A stretch of 23,849 bases of DNA from SZUA-146 sp963922815 (GCA_963922815.1 CAWUKD010000042.1:1-23849), one strand, 5' to 3'; shown: positions 1 to 7,764, counted from the first letter of the stretch. Translations and numbers: made by a program. Notes: generated from the sequence alone by a model not told the origin.

Positions 1-8
1 GCGGGGGC

Positions 9-27
9 CCGGGGGCGCAGCCCCCGG
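9..27. repeat. GC-rich inverted repeat (hairpin 1) downstream of the smr gene
   Basis: Two perfect 8-base arms, CCGGGGGC and GCCCCCGG, are separated by the 3-base loop GCA. The element lies about 35 bases beyond the stop codon of the minus-strand Smr gene. It has no adjacent T-run on either strand, so a classical intrinsic terminator is not clear. It may act as a 3'-end-stabilising hairpin or belong to a dispersed palindromic repeat family. The window edge prevents seeing what lies to its left. Confidence 0.55.
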
Positions 28-36
28 TAAGGGGGT

Positions 37-55
37 GTGGGGGTTTAACCCCCAC
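37..55. terminator. Inverted repeat (hairpin 2), possible transcript-end structure of smr
   Basis: The arms GTGGGGG and CCCCCAC enclose a 5-base loop (TTTAA), giving a 7-base G/C-rich stem. On the minus strand it begins 6 bases after the smr stop codon, where a terminator would sit. No U-tract follows it, so termination is an inference from position and stem stability. Together with the hairpin at 9-27 it forms a two-hairpin array. Confidence 0.4.
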
Positions 56-61
56 TCTTAA

Positions 62-580
62 CTAGTGGTTCAGCAAAACGTATAACGCACCGGTTCCGCC
101 GTCTTTGGGTGCGGCCGTGCAGAAGGCAATGACTATGTCGGTGCGTTGCAGCCACTTAACGACTTTGGGTTTCAGAACCGGGAGGCCCTGAAACGATCGT
201 TTTCCTTTGCCATGGATGATGCGCACGCAGCCCCAGCGTTTGTTGCGGGCTTCTTTAAGGAAGTTGAAGACGGCCTGTTTGGCGTCGCTGGCATTTAGGC
301 CGTGCAGGTCAATTTCTTCGTATACGCTGTACTGCCCGCGCTTGAGTTTGCGCAGCACCGGGCTTTTGATACCGATTCGGCAGAACTGGACCTCATCACC
401 GCTTTCCATCCAGATGGAGGGGTCGTTGAGGCTTTCTACGAGCACGTCTTGTTCGTCGGCGCGTGTGAATCGGGCAATGGGAGCGGGTTTTTCGAGTTTT
501 AACGTCGCGCGATCGTGGCGAATCGGCTTTACGGGCCCGATTGCCTGTCGAAATGCATCACTGTCGTCGTCTGTGCTCAT
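62..580 (-). CDS. Smr-domain protein (SmrA/SmrB-like putative endonuclease)
   Basis: This 172-residue protein ends in a complete Smr (MutS2 C-terminal) domain. The family hallmark DLHGL is at residues 91-95, HGKGKRS at 123-129, and the closing GGTGALYVLL strand at about 161-170. Residues 1-80 are charged and resemble the N-terminal arm of stand-alone gammaproteobacterial Smr proteins (E. coli SmrB is similar in length). Stand-alone Smr proteins are known or proposed nucleases; E. coli SmrB cleaves mRNA at collided ribosomes. Which branch this one belongs to cannot be settled by eye, so no symbol is given. It is transcribed divergently from surE across a 108-base gap and is followed by two hairpins at the window edge. 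Confidence 0.88.
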   Translation of the reverse strand: MSTDDDSDAFRQAIGPVKPIRHDRATLKLEKPAPIARFTRADEQDVLVESLNDPSIWMESGDEVQFCRIGIKSPVLRKLKRGQYSVYEEIDLHGLNASDAKQAVFNFLKEARNKRWGCVRIIHGKGKRSFQGLPVLKPKVVKWLQRTDIVIAFCTAAPKDGGTGALYVLLNH

Positions 581-688
581 TACAACCTCGTCCGGAGCCG
601 TTATACTTGTGCGATCAAATCTATCGTTTCAACAGGGTCGCTGGAAGTCTTTAAAGTATAGTCAATATCCGGCCCCGGAAAACCCAAT

Positions 689-1426
689 GTGAACATATTA
701 ATTAGTAACGACGATGGCTATCACGCCAAAGGCATAGCTGCTCTGGTGGAGCACGTCAGGACCGTGGCCAGCGTTACGGTGGTGGCGCCGGACCGCAATC
801 GCAGCGGCGCGAGCAACTCTCTGACGCTGGTTTCTCCGCTGCGCATGCGCACCGACTCGCGGGGTTTCCATAATATCAGCGGAACGCCTACCGATTGTGT
901 GCATCTGGCCATTACCGGGCTGCTTGAGATTCAACCCGATATGGTGCTCTCAGGAATAAACCACGGGGCCAATCTTGGCGACGATGTGCTTTATTCCGGT
1001 ACCGTGGCTGCGGCCATGGAAGGGCGTCATCTGGGCCTGCCAGCCGTTGCGATTTCACTGGTCGGTGACCGCCACTTTGATACCGCTGCCCGGGTGGCGG
1101 TCGACGTGCTGGGGCGACTGGAGAAGAACCCTCTGCCCGCAGATACAATTTTGAACGTGAACGTACCGGATATTCCCTACGATACTCTGGAAGGGTTCCG
1201 GGCAACGAGGCTGGGCAACCGGCACAAGGCCGAAGAGGTGATCGCCGACATAGATCCAAGAGGCCAGCCGATTTACTGGATTGGCCCGGCGGGCGCGGAA
1301 CAGGATTGTGGAGAAGGCACCGATTTTCACGCGGTGCGTAACAATCAGGTGTCGATCACGCCTCTGAAGGTGGATCTGACTCAACACGATTTCTTGCCAA
1401 AGCTGTCTGAGTGGCTGAGCGAATGA
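689..1426 (+). CDS. surE: 5'/3'-nucleotidase SurE
   Basis: SurE is a metal-dependent phosphatase that dephosphorylates nucleoside monophosphates and is linked to stationary-phase survival. The 245-residue length fits the family (about 250). The N-terminus carries the NDDG motif (residues 7-10) with metal ligands D8 and D9, S39 lies in NRSGAS, and the SGINHGAN motif (88-95) supplies the conserved Asn. YSGTVAAAMEG follows. The start is GTG at 689, because the family begins immediately before the first strand (NILISNDDG) and no ATG is available in frame. A TATAGT hexamer at 657-662 could be a -10 box, but no good -35 is visible. surE leads the surE-pcm-yqaA-nlpD operon, and its stop overlaps the pcm start by 4 bases. 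Confidence 0.96.
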   Translation: MNILISNDDGYHAKGIAALVEHVRTVASVTVVAPDRNRSGASNSLTLVSPLRMRTDSRGFHNISGTPTDCVHLAITGLLEIQPDMVLSGINHGANLGDDVLYSGTVAAAMEGRHLGLPAVAISLVGDRHFDTAARVAVDVLGRLEKNPLPADTILNVNVPDIPYDTLEGFRATRLGNRHKAEEVIADIDPRGQPIYWIGPAGAEQDCGEGTDFHAVRNNQVSITPLKVDLTQHDFLPKLSEWLSE

Positions 1427-2085
1427 ATAATGCCGGACATAGCGGTATCGGCATGACGTCAGCGCGCACGCGTGAGCGTCTGGTCAAGCGGCTGGTGCGC
1501 CAGGGTATTGAGAGTCCGGCCGTGCTCGATCGAATTCGCAATGTGCCGCGGCATCTGTTTGTGGATGAGGCGCTGGCGACGCGTGCCTATGAGGATACGG
1601 CCTTGCCGATTGGTCATGGCCAGACCATTTCCCAGCCGTTTGTTGTTGCCCGTATGACCGAGGCACTGCTCAGGGACGGGCCGTTAACGCGGGTTCTTGA
1701 GGTAGGGACAGGATGTGGTTATCAAACCGCCGTTCTGGCGCCTTTGGTTGGATCCATTTACAGCATCGAGCGGATCAAGCCTTTGGCCGATCGGGCCAGA
1801 GCCCTGCTGCGCGAAATCGGCATTCGAAACGTCCGGTTCAGCCATGGTGATGGCTGGGAAGGGCTACCCCGGTTTCAGCCGTTTGATGGCATCCTGGTTG
1901 CCGCAGCACCTCAGGTCATTCCGCAGGCGCTGTTAGGTCAGCTGGCCGAAGGCGGGCGGCTGGTGATTCCGGTGGGGCCGAGTCGCGACCAGGATCTGGT
2001 GCTGCTGACACGTAAAGGCGATACCTTCGAGCGGGAAAAGCTCGACAAAGTAAGTTTTGTACCGTTACTAGAGGGACTTAAATGA
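1423..2085 (+). CDS. pcm: Protein-L-isoaspartate O-methyltransferase
   Basis: Pcm uses S-adenosylmethionine to methylate L-isoaspartyl residues in aged cytosolic proteins, starting their repair. Visible signatures are PRHLFVDEAL near the N-terminus, GHGQTISQPFVVARMTE, the SAM-binding loop LEVGTGCGYQTAVLAP, and the DGILVAAAP strand followed by GGRLVIPVG. The chosen ATG at 1423 overlaps the surE stop (ATGA) and gives 220 residues. Two other in-frame starts exist: GTG at 1411, and ATG at 1453 (MTSARTRERL), which matches the usual beginning of gammaproteobacterial Pcm. None has a strong ribosome site, so the N-terminus is uncertain by about 10 residues. The stop overlaps the yqaA start as ATGA. 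Confidence 0.95.
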   Translation: MNNAGHSGIGMTSARTRERLVKRLVRQGIESPAVLDRIRNVPRHLFVDEALATRAYEDTALPIGHGQTISQPFVVARMTEALLRDGPLTRVLEVGTGCGYQTAVLAPLVGSIYSIERIKPLADRARALLREIGIRNVRFSHGDGWEGLPRFQPFDGILVAAAPQVIPQALLGQLAEGGRLVIPVGPSRDQDLVLLTRKGDTFEREKLDKVSFVPLLEGLK

Positions 2086-2663
2086 CGTCACCGTTTGGCT
2101 GGATATACGACAAGGTTTTGAAGTGGTCAGTGCACCCAAAGGCGCCGTGGTATCTCGGCGCTGTGAGTTTTTCCGAGTCCTCATTTTTCCCAATTCCGCC
2201 GGATGTGATGCTGGCCCCGATGACTCTGGCCAAGCCCAATCACTGGTTACGCCTGGCGTTGATCACAACGCTGACCAGCGTGGCCGGCGGCATTCTGGGC
2301 TATTTTATCGGTTACTTTGGTATCGAGCAGATTACGCCGTATCTGGAGAAATGGGGTTACATTGAAGGGCTCGAGCGCGCCCGGGAGTGGTTCCAGGAAT
2401 ACGGTTTCTGGGCGGTGTTTATCGCCGGCTTTTCGCCAATTCCATACAAGGTGTTTACGATTGCGGCCGGCGCGTCCGGCATGTTGTTCCCTGTTTTTGT
2501 CGCGGCTTCCGCGGTGGGCAGAGGGGCGCGCTTTTTCCTCGTCGCCGGGCTGGTCCGCGTTGGGGGCGCGCCGTTCGAGGCGCACATACGCCGCCACATC
2601 GATCTGCTGGGCGTGATTGCGATAATCGCGGTGGTTGTACTTGTGATGGTCTTAAAGCACTAG
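2082..2663 (+). CDS. yqaA: YqaA/DedA-family (VTT-domain) inner-membrane protein
   Basis: This is a 193-residue hydrophobic protein with about four or five membrane segments. It has the family-typical FFPIPPDVML near residue 36 and the re-entrant motif GFSPIPYKVFTIAAGASG near 125-142. VTT/DedA/YqaA proteins are polytopic membrane proteins; several DedA members are implicated in lipid-carrier or phospholipid flipping, but YqaA itself has no firm function. The ATG at 2082 overlaps the pcm stop (ATGA), which fixes the start. The position between pcm and nlpD is, from memory, shared with several gammaproteobacteria. A phosphatase-type function is unlikely because no catalytic motif is seen. Confidence 0.88.
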   Translation: MTSPFGWIYDKVLKWSVHPKAPWYLGAVSFSESSFFPIPPDVMLAPMTLAKPNHWLRLALITTLTSVAGGILGYFIGYFGIEQITPYLEKWGYIEGLERAREWFQEYGFWAVFIAGFSPIPYKVFTIAAGASGMLFPVFVAASAVGRGARFFLVAGLVRVGGAPFEAHIRRHIDLLGVIAIIAVVVLVMVLKH

Positions 2664-2719
2664 GGCGTGTGATTACAGCCACTTTGCAGACTGGCAAACC
2701 AATAATCGGCGTTGCCGAG

Positions 2720-3400
2720 ATGAGCCGGTGGCGAGGTCATCGCCTTCTGTTCGTAATGTGCCTGCTTTGCTTGCTGGCAGGCTGTCTGGCCAACCCTTTG
2801 CGCTGGGACCCTGACACCCACATTGTCCAAAAAGGCGAGACACTTGCCGTGCTCGCGTTGCGCTATGAGGTTCGGGTACGCGATCTGGTCGCCTGGAACC
2901 GCCTTGATAATCCCGATCGTATCCTGCCGGGTCAGGCCATTCGCGTGACGCGGCCGCCGGGATGGAGAGCGCCCAGGCCAGCGCCAACCGCGGCTGGCAG
3001 CACACCGGCACCACCGTTAATCGTGGCGCCGCCGGAGCGCTGGTACTGGCCCGCAAAAGGGGTGCTGGTGCCCAATCGAAACACGGCGGGCGTTGGAGAC
3101 GGCATCAATATCAGTGCCGGTCTTGAAACGCCGGTGTTCGCCGCCTCGACCGGCAAGGTGGTGTACAGCGGAAGCGGGCTAACCGGCTACGGCAAGCTGA
3201 TTATCGTGAAGCACAACGACCGGTACCTGAGTGCCTACGGGTACAACAACGAACTTTTGGTAAAGGAAGGCGATCTGGTCAAGGGCGGGCAACGGATTGC
3301 GACGATGGGTTACGGCCCGGGTAAAGTGCCCATGCTTCACTTTGAGATCAGGCGGGATGGTAAGCCGGTCAAGCCGCTGGATTATCTTAAAAAACAATAA
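2720..3400 (+). CDS. nlpD: NlpD-type LysM/M23 lipoprotein, amidase activator
   Basis: This 226-residue outer-membrane lipoprotein candidate has a signal peptide with lipobox LLAGC (lipidated Cys22). A LysM domain spans roughly 34-78, a Pro/Ala linker runs to about 105, and a C-terminal LytM/M23 domain covers about 125-223. The M23 metal ligands are degenerate. The usual H-x-H-F is MLHFE (only H207 remains), and the upstream H-x(3)-D region reads GDGINIS, with no His or Asp. E. coli NlpD shows the same kind of loss and works by activating the amidase AmiC at division, so that role is inferred here. ATG 2720 is chosen because it begins a textbook lipoprotein signal. The frame extends upstream into yqaA without such a signal. 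rpoS, which often follows nlpD, is absent. Confidence 0.9.
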   Translation: MSRWRGHRLLFVMCLLCLLAGCLANPLRWDPDTHIVQKGETLAVLALRYEVRVRDLVAWNRLDNPDRILPGQAIRVTRPPGWRAPRPAPTAAGSTPAPPLIVAPPERWYWPAKGVLVPNRNTAGVGDGINISAGLETPVFAASTGKVVYSGSGLTGYGKLIIVKHNDRYLSAYGYNNELLVKEGDLVKGGQRIATMGYGPGKVPMLHFEIRRDGKPVKPLDYLKKQ

Positions 3401-3424
3401 CTAACCGTTACCATCTAGAGTCGA

Positions 3425-3796
3425 TTATACCGAAAGAATCAGGGCGGCCGTTACCTTGCGGCTTTCATGTACGAGCAGGTTGTACGTTCGACAGGCGGCT
3501 TCTGTATTCATCACCTCAACGCCAATTTGTCGATCATACGCGGCTTTGAGCTGGTGCGGCTCGGGAAAGATCAGCGTGCGGCCGGTACCAAGCAGGATAA
3601 TCTCCGGGTCGTTCGACAAGACCGCTTCCCAATGCTCATCGGTGATTTGATTGACGTGTTGCACCGGCCATTGATCGATGGTCTCAGCGGTCAGAATCAG
3701 GCTGCCGGTCACGATCTCTTCATTCACGCGAATCGCACCTGAATCAATGCCGGTAATAACGTTACTGCTGTCGGAACTGTCTTTGATGAATTGCAT
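3425..3796 (-). CDS. Mth938-like domain protein (DUF498)
   Basis: This 123-residue protein is of the Mth938/AAMDC (DUF498) family. Recognisable parts are the region around IRVNEEIVTGSLILT, the HWEAVLSNDPEIILLGTG core, and the C-terminal half with IGVEVMNTEAACRTYNLL. The family has a conserved small alpha/beta fold and no established enzymatic role. The start at 3796 gives the family's usual length and has an AGGA a few bases upstream. The same frame stays open back to 4027, but that 77-residue extension looks unlike any protein I know. The gene is convergent with nlpD (24-base gap) and divergent from recJ. Confidence 0.82.
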   Translation of the reverse strand: MQFIKDSSDSSNVITGIDSGAIRVNEEIVTGSLILTAETIDQWPVQHVNQITDEHWEAVLSNDPEIILLGTGRTLIFPEPHQLKAAYDRQIGVEVMNTEAACRTYNLLVHESRKVTAALILSV

Positions 3797-4017
3797 GAGT
3801 CCTGGTAAACCTGTTTTGAATCGGCGTGATAGTTTAGCGCAGACGCTACCTCGCAATAAGGGCTCGTCGCAAGTACCTCCGGGGTTCTGGCTCAGTGTCA
3901 GATTGCTGGCCACAGCCCGAGGCCATCCTGATAGAGTAGCCAGACCGACAATATACCAAGAGACTTCTCGTTCGCGATCCGGTGACATGCCGATCAACCT
4001 TTGACCTGAGAGAACCT
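3797..4017. other. Divergent intergenic region between the Mth938-like gene and recJ
   Basis: This 221-base spacer should hold promoters for both flanking genes. I see no convincing -35/-10 pair on either strand. An AT-rich AATATACC on the plus strand near 3950 is the best -10-like element. GGCC arms around 3910-3926 are a short inverted repeat. No RNA gene or small coding region is evident. Confidence 0.4.
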
Positions 4018-5778
4018 GTGCTGACACCCAAGATTATCCGGCGCGAGCCGTGTCCCGAAACGCTCCTGGCGGCTCAGGCTGCCGGCCTGGACGAACTGGC
4101 GGCGCGTCTCGTGGCGTCACGGGTCTCAGACAGTGAGGCCGACTTCGGCGCGTTGTTGAGTCCGGCGCTCAGGCATCTCGATCACCCGTCAGGTTTACCC
4201 GACGTACAGCGCGCCTGCGACCGGCTGGCGGATGCGATCGAGCGCGGTGAGAAAATCGGCGTGGTTACCGACTATGATGTTGACGGCATTACGTCACACA
4301 CGTTGCTTCGCGAGAGCCTGACTCAGGACTTTGGTCTGGATGAGTCGCGGGTAAGCGGCTTTATCGGTCACAGGCTGACGGAAGGTTACGGTCTGACTGA
4401 CCCGGTGTGTGATCGGGTGCTTGCGGTAGCTCCGGCCGTTGTCATTACGGCCGATTGCGGCAGTTCGGACGAGCAGCGTATCCGGCGACTGAAGGACGCC
4501 GGCATTGACGTCATCGTGACCGATCATCACGGCATTCCGGTCGAAGGAATTCCGGCCTCGGCGTTTGCTACCGTGAGTCCGGCGCGGGAGGATACGGCCT
4601 ACCCGGATCGGGCCATTGCGGGGTGTACAGTCGCGTGGCTGCTTATGTGCATGCTGCGGCAAAACCTGATCGATCGGGGACTATTGCCGGCGTCCGCTCC
4701 GAAACTGACGCGGCACCTCGATCTGGTCAGTCTGGGCACCGTGGCGGATGCGGTCAGCCTGTTCAGCCGTAACAATCGCGCGCTGGTCGCCGCCGGTCTT
4801 GGGGTGATGAATCAGCGTCAGCGACCCTGCTGGCAGGCCGTTGCAGAGCTGCTGTCACGTGACAACCAGCCCTTTACCGTCGACGATCTCGGGTTTCAGA
4901 TCGGGCCGCGCATCAACGCGCGCGGTCGTATGGAGGACCCGTTTGCAGCCTGGCATTTTCTGGCCGCAGCGTCTCTGTTCGAGGCCAGAGACTGGCTGCA
5001 GCAGCTGGACAAGAATAATCGGCAGCGTCGCGAGACGGAGAAGCGCATGGTCGGTTCGGCCAGGGAGCACGTGGCTTCGACTCTGAAGCCGGCCGATCAG
5101 CTCGTGCTTGTGTACGACGATACGTTTCATGCCGGTGTGCAGGGTATTGTGGCCTCGCGGCTGCTCGAGTCTTTTGGTCGGGTGACGTGCGTTTGCAGCC
5201 CGGGCAAAGACAGTGAACTGGTCAGCGGATCGTTGCGTTCGATTCCTCAGGTGGACATTGGTGCGGCCCTGAAAGCCGTGAACGCCAGCCGTCCTGGCGT
5301 GCTTGAGCGCTTTGGCGGCCACCCGGCTGCGGCCGGCGTAACGCTGGCGCTTGAGCAGCTGGAGAACTTTCGACAGGCGCTTGCCGAGGCTATAGCCGAT
5401 CAGCTCGGCTCGTTGCAGCTTCAGCCGATGTTAATGACAGACGGCGAGCTGAAAAACAATGAGCTGACGTATTCGTGCTGGCAGGCCATTCAGGCGCTGG
5501 CGCCATTTGGCCGTGGTTTTGAAAAGCCTCTGTTTGACGGTGAGTTCAATATCACCGGCGCACGGGCGGTGGGCGCCGATCCGGTCCATTTGTCGTTGAA
5601 TCTGAGCGCGGGTAACGTGCGACTGCGCGGCATCTGGTTCAACGCCCTGTCGGAGGCCGGAGCAGACTGGCCCCTGGAAACCGGTGATCGTGCACGCTGC
5701 GTGTTTGAGCTCGAACCTGATACTTACAAAGGTGGAGCGGCCATGCAGCTCATGGTGCGCTTTGCGACCCGCTTGTAA
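4018..5778 (+). CDS. recJ: Single-stranded-DNA-specific exonuclease RecJ (divergent)
   Basis: RecJ degrades single-stranded DNA 5'-3' in recombination and mismatch repair. This 586-residue protein has the full DHH-DHHA1 layout: DYDVDG at 85-90, ADCG at 145-148, the DHH triad at 169-171, LGTVADAV at 239-246, PRINARGRM at 297-305 and GGHPAAAG at 433-440, then a C-terminal OB-like region. Motif I (DYDVDG versus DFDADG in E. coli) and motif II (ADCG versus VDNG) differ from classical RecJ, so it is a divergent member. The metal-binding Asp and His residues are kept. GTG 4018 is preferred because GAGA lies just upstream and the first strand begins at once; GTG 3982 is the alternative. recJ upstream of prfB-lysS is the E. 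coli order, here interrupted by an inverted ompA-like gene. Confidence 0.88.
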   Translation: MLTPKIIRREPCPETLLAAQAAGLDELAARLVASRVSDSEADFGALLSPALRHLDHPSGLPDVQRACDRLADAIERGEKIGVVTDYDVDGITSHTLLRESLTQDFGLDESRVSGFIGHRLTEGYGLTDPVCDRVLAVAPAVVITADCGSSDEQRIRRLKDAGIDVIVTDHHGIPVEGIPASAFATVSPAREDTAYPDRAIAGCTVAWLLMCMLRQNLIDRGLLPASAPKLTRHLDLVSLGTVADAVSLFSRNNRALVAAGLGVMNQRQRPCWQAVAELLSRDNQPFTVDDLGFQIGPRINARGRMEDPFAAWHFLAAASLFEARDWLQQLDKNNRQRRETEKRMVGSAREHVASTLKPADQLVLVYDDTFHAGVQGIVASRLLESFGRVTCVCSPGKDSELVSGSLRSIPQVDIGAALKAVNASRPGVLERFGGHPAAAGVTLALEQLENFRQALAEAIADQLGSLQLQPMLMTDGELKNNELTYSCWQAIQALAPFGRGFEKPLFDGEFNITGARAVGADPVHLSLNLSAGNVRLRGIWFNALSEAGADWPLETGDRARCVFELEPDTYKGGAAMQLMVRFATRL

Positions 5779-5798
5779 ACGGATGGCGGTTGCCATGG

Positions 5799-5818
5799 TT
5801 TCGACGACTTTCGACGAC
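5799..5818. repeat. Tandem duplication of a 10-base unit between recJ and the OmpA-like gene
   Basis: The unit TTTCGACGAC occurs twice head to tail in the 66-base convergent gap. Just upstream, ATGGC-GGTT-GCCAT (5783-5796) can form a 5-base stem after the recJ stop, but no T-run follows it. The duplication is probably slippage rather than a functional element. Confidence 0.5.
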
Positions 5819-5844
5819 GCCATTCGGCCGGCCGCGCCGTGAGG

Positions 5845-6561
5845 TTAGCCTTTTGTCGGTTTCTTCAGCTTCAAAACTACGCGTCGATTAATGGATCGAC
5901 CCGCCGCGGAGTCGTTGCTGGCAATAGGCTCTGCTTCTCCGTAGCCTCGCGCGCTGAGACGGTTGCGCTCGATGCCAATCCCCTGCAGGTAGCGTCGCAC
6001 GGCTTCGGCACGCTGCTGACTGAGTTCCTGATTGCGCTTCGCATCGCCGCGACTGTCGGTGTAACCCGCCACTTCAATGCGCAGTTCGGGATACTTGATG
6101 AGCGTATTGGCGGCGCGATCAAGTACGGCTTTGGCCCGACGATTGAGCGTGGAAGAGCCCTTGGCAAACTTGAGTCCCGGCAGGGCAAGGGTATCTCCCA
6201 GAGGGCAGCCGGTAGCGTCCACGAGCGTGTTGTCATTCGTGTTCGGGCATGAATCCCGAAAGTCGACGACCTTGTCGCCGTCGCTGTCATGGGCGCAGCC
6301 GCTGATATTGACAGCAACTCCTCGCGTGCTGTCCGGGCACTGGTCGTGGTGATTGACTACACCGTCGCCGTCGCTGTCAAGCTCGCAGCCTCGTGCGTCT
6401 ACCTCGGCTCCCTGGTTCGAACGGGGGCACTGATCAAGGCGGTTTCTGACGCCGTCACTATCGTCGTCGGCAGCGGCCAGCGCAGGCGAGGCGAGTGCCA
6501 GCAGGAGCGCTGACAACGACAGGGTGAACAGCGTAGTGAGTGGGCGGCGTTTTATGGGCAT
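5845..6561 (-). CDS. OmpA-family peptidoglycan-binding protein with thrombospondin type 3-like repeats
   Basis: This 238-residue exported protein has a signal peptide at 1-29 (KRRP then a hydrophobic core, ending SPALA). Four acidic D-x-D-x-D-G-type segments with paired Cys follow (about 32-121), as in calcium-binding thrombospondin type 3 repeats. An OmpA C-terminal domain occupies about 128-232. Within it GYTDSRG and NQELSQQRAEAV supply D169 and R184, matching the residues that hold diaminopimelate in peptidoglycan. No N-terminal beta-barrel or lipobox is seen, so it is likely a periplasmic wall-binding protein; this is inference. The ATG at 6561 opens a normal signal peptide, while a start at 6597 would add 12 unneeded residues. 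It sits inverted between recJ and prfB. Confidence 0.88.
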   Translation of the reverse strand: MPIKRRPLTTLFTLSLSALLLALASPALAAADDDSDGVRNRLDQCPRSNQGAEVDARGCELDSDGDGVVNHHDQCPDSTRGVAVNISGCAHDSDGDKVVDFRDSCPNTNDNTLVDATGCPLGDTLALPGLKFAKGSSTLNRRAKAVLDRAANTLIKYPELRIEVAGYTDSRGDAKRNQELSQQRAEAVRRYLQGIGIERNRLSARGYGEAEPIASNDSAAGRSINRRVVLKLKKPTKG

Positions 6562-6662
6562 TTGCTCGTATCCTGTGATCAAACCGCATGTTAACATTGC
6601 GCGCCGTAAAAAAATGTCACGAGATTCTCAATTGACACCATAAGGTACGACGGAAACCGACC

Positions 6663-7764
6663 ATGAGCCTCGAAACCAACGCACTGAAAACTTCGATCAA
6701 AGACCTGACTGAGCGCACCGTTGCGCTGAGGGGGTATCTTTGACGTTGAAACCAAGCAGGAGCGGCTGACGGAAGTCGAGCGAGAGCTCGAAGCCCCCGA
6801 AATCTGGAACGAGCCCGAGCGCGCTCAGGAGCTGGGCCGCGAGCGGGTTCGCCTGGCGCACGTGGTAGACACCATTTCATCACTGGAAGAGCGCCTGACC
6901 GATGCGCTTGAGCTGCTGGACATGGCGGTTGAAGAGGATGACGCCGATACCGTCGGCGAAATTGAAAGCGACACTGACGTCATGCGCATGCAGATCGAAA
7001 AGCTGGAATTTCAGCGCATGTTTTCAGGCGAAATGGACGCCAGCTCGGCCTTTGTCGATATTCAGAGTGGATCTGGCGGTACCGAGGCCCAGGACTGGTC
7101 AGAAATGCTGCTGCGTATGTATTTGCGTTGGTGCGAAAACCACAATTTCAAGGCTGAGCTTATTGAAGTATCGGCAGGGGATGTGGCGGGCATCAAGAGC
7201 GCGACCATTCGTGTTGAGGGCGACTACGCGTTTGGCTGGCTGCGTACCGAAACCGGAGTACACAGGCTGGTGCGCAAATCACCGTTTGATTCAGGCAATC
7301 GACGGCATACGTCGTTCGCGGCCGTATTTGTCTCTCCCGAAGTGGATGACGATATCGACATTGAAATCAATCCGGCCGATCTGCGCATCGATGTATACCG
7401 CGCCAGTGGTGCCGGCGGACAGCACGTAAACCGGACCGAGTCAGCCGTGCGGATCACGCACAACCCCACGGGTACTGTAGTTCAGTGCCAAAACGACCGG
7501 TCGCAGCACAAGAACAAGGCGACCGCGATGAAGCAGCTGAAAGCCAAACTGTATGAGCTTGAAGTTCAGCAGCGGAATTCACAGGCGCAGCAGGTCGAAG
7601 ACGCCAAATCAGATATCGGCTGGGGCAGCCAGATTCGGTCCTATGTGCTGGACCAGTCACGCATCAAGGATTTGCGGACCGGGGTCGAAACCGGTAACAC
7701 TCAGGCGGTGCTGGATGGTGATCTCGACCGCTTCATTGAAGCGAGTCTGAAGCACGGATTGTAA
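6663..7764 (+). CDS. prfB: Peptide chain release factor 2 (programmed +1 frameshift)
   Basis: RF2 reads UGA and UAA stop codons and triggers peptide release. Translation starts at ATG 6663, runs 26 codons to CTT (6738-6740), meets an in-frame TGA (6741-6743), and continues by +1 shift from GAC at 6742. The joined product is 366 residues (E. coli has 365). The pre-shift peptide ends DLTERTVALRGYL, close to E. coli. Codon-recognition SPF is at about residues 206-208 and the catalytic GGQ at about 251-253, in a SGAGGQHVNRT context. An Ala precedes SGAGGQ where E. coli K-12 has Thr246. The coding sequence is join(6663..6740,6742..7764). Any annotation beginning at GTG 6862 is truncated. lysS follows after 69 bases. 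Confidence 0.97.
6729..6744 (+). promoter_or_regulatory. RF2 autoregulatory +1 frameshift site
   Basis: An internal Shine-Dalgarno-like AGGGGG (6729-6734) is followed by TAT, the slippery CTT (6738-6740), then TGA and C (6741-6744). This matches the E. coli prfB signal almost base for base. When RF2 is scarce, slow decoding of UGA-C lets the ribosome slip +1 and make full RF2, giving negative feedback. The mechanism is established for the family; its operation here is inferred from sequence identity. Confidence 0.96.

Noticed and set aside
207..692. Plus-strand open frame opposite the Smr gene, ending at the surE start
   Set aside because: It is antisense to a clear Smr domain and its translation is Ser/Arg-rich without known motifs.
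2387..2719. Upstream extension of the nlpD reading frame
   Set aside because: It overlaps yqaA out of frame, and the lipoprotein signal peptide beginning at 2720 would be internal if it were used.
3797..4027. N-terminal extension of the Mth938-like frame
   Set aside because: It would make the protein 77 residues longer than the family norm with no recognisable content; an AGGA lies just ahead of the ATG at 3796.
5839..6252. Plus-strand open frame opposite the OmpA-like gene
   Set aside because: The minus-strand protein has a signal peptide, TSP3 repeats and an OmpA domain, so the plus-strand frame is a shadow.
6405..6425. GGTTCGAA resembling a tRNA T-loop
   Set aside because: It lies within the OmpA-like gene and no acceptor stem, anticodon arm or D-arm can be built around it.
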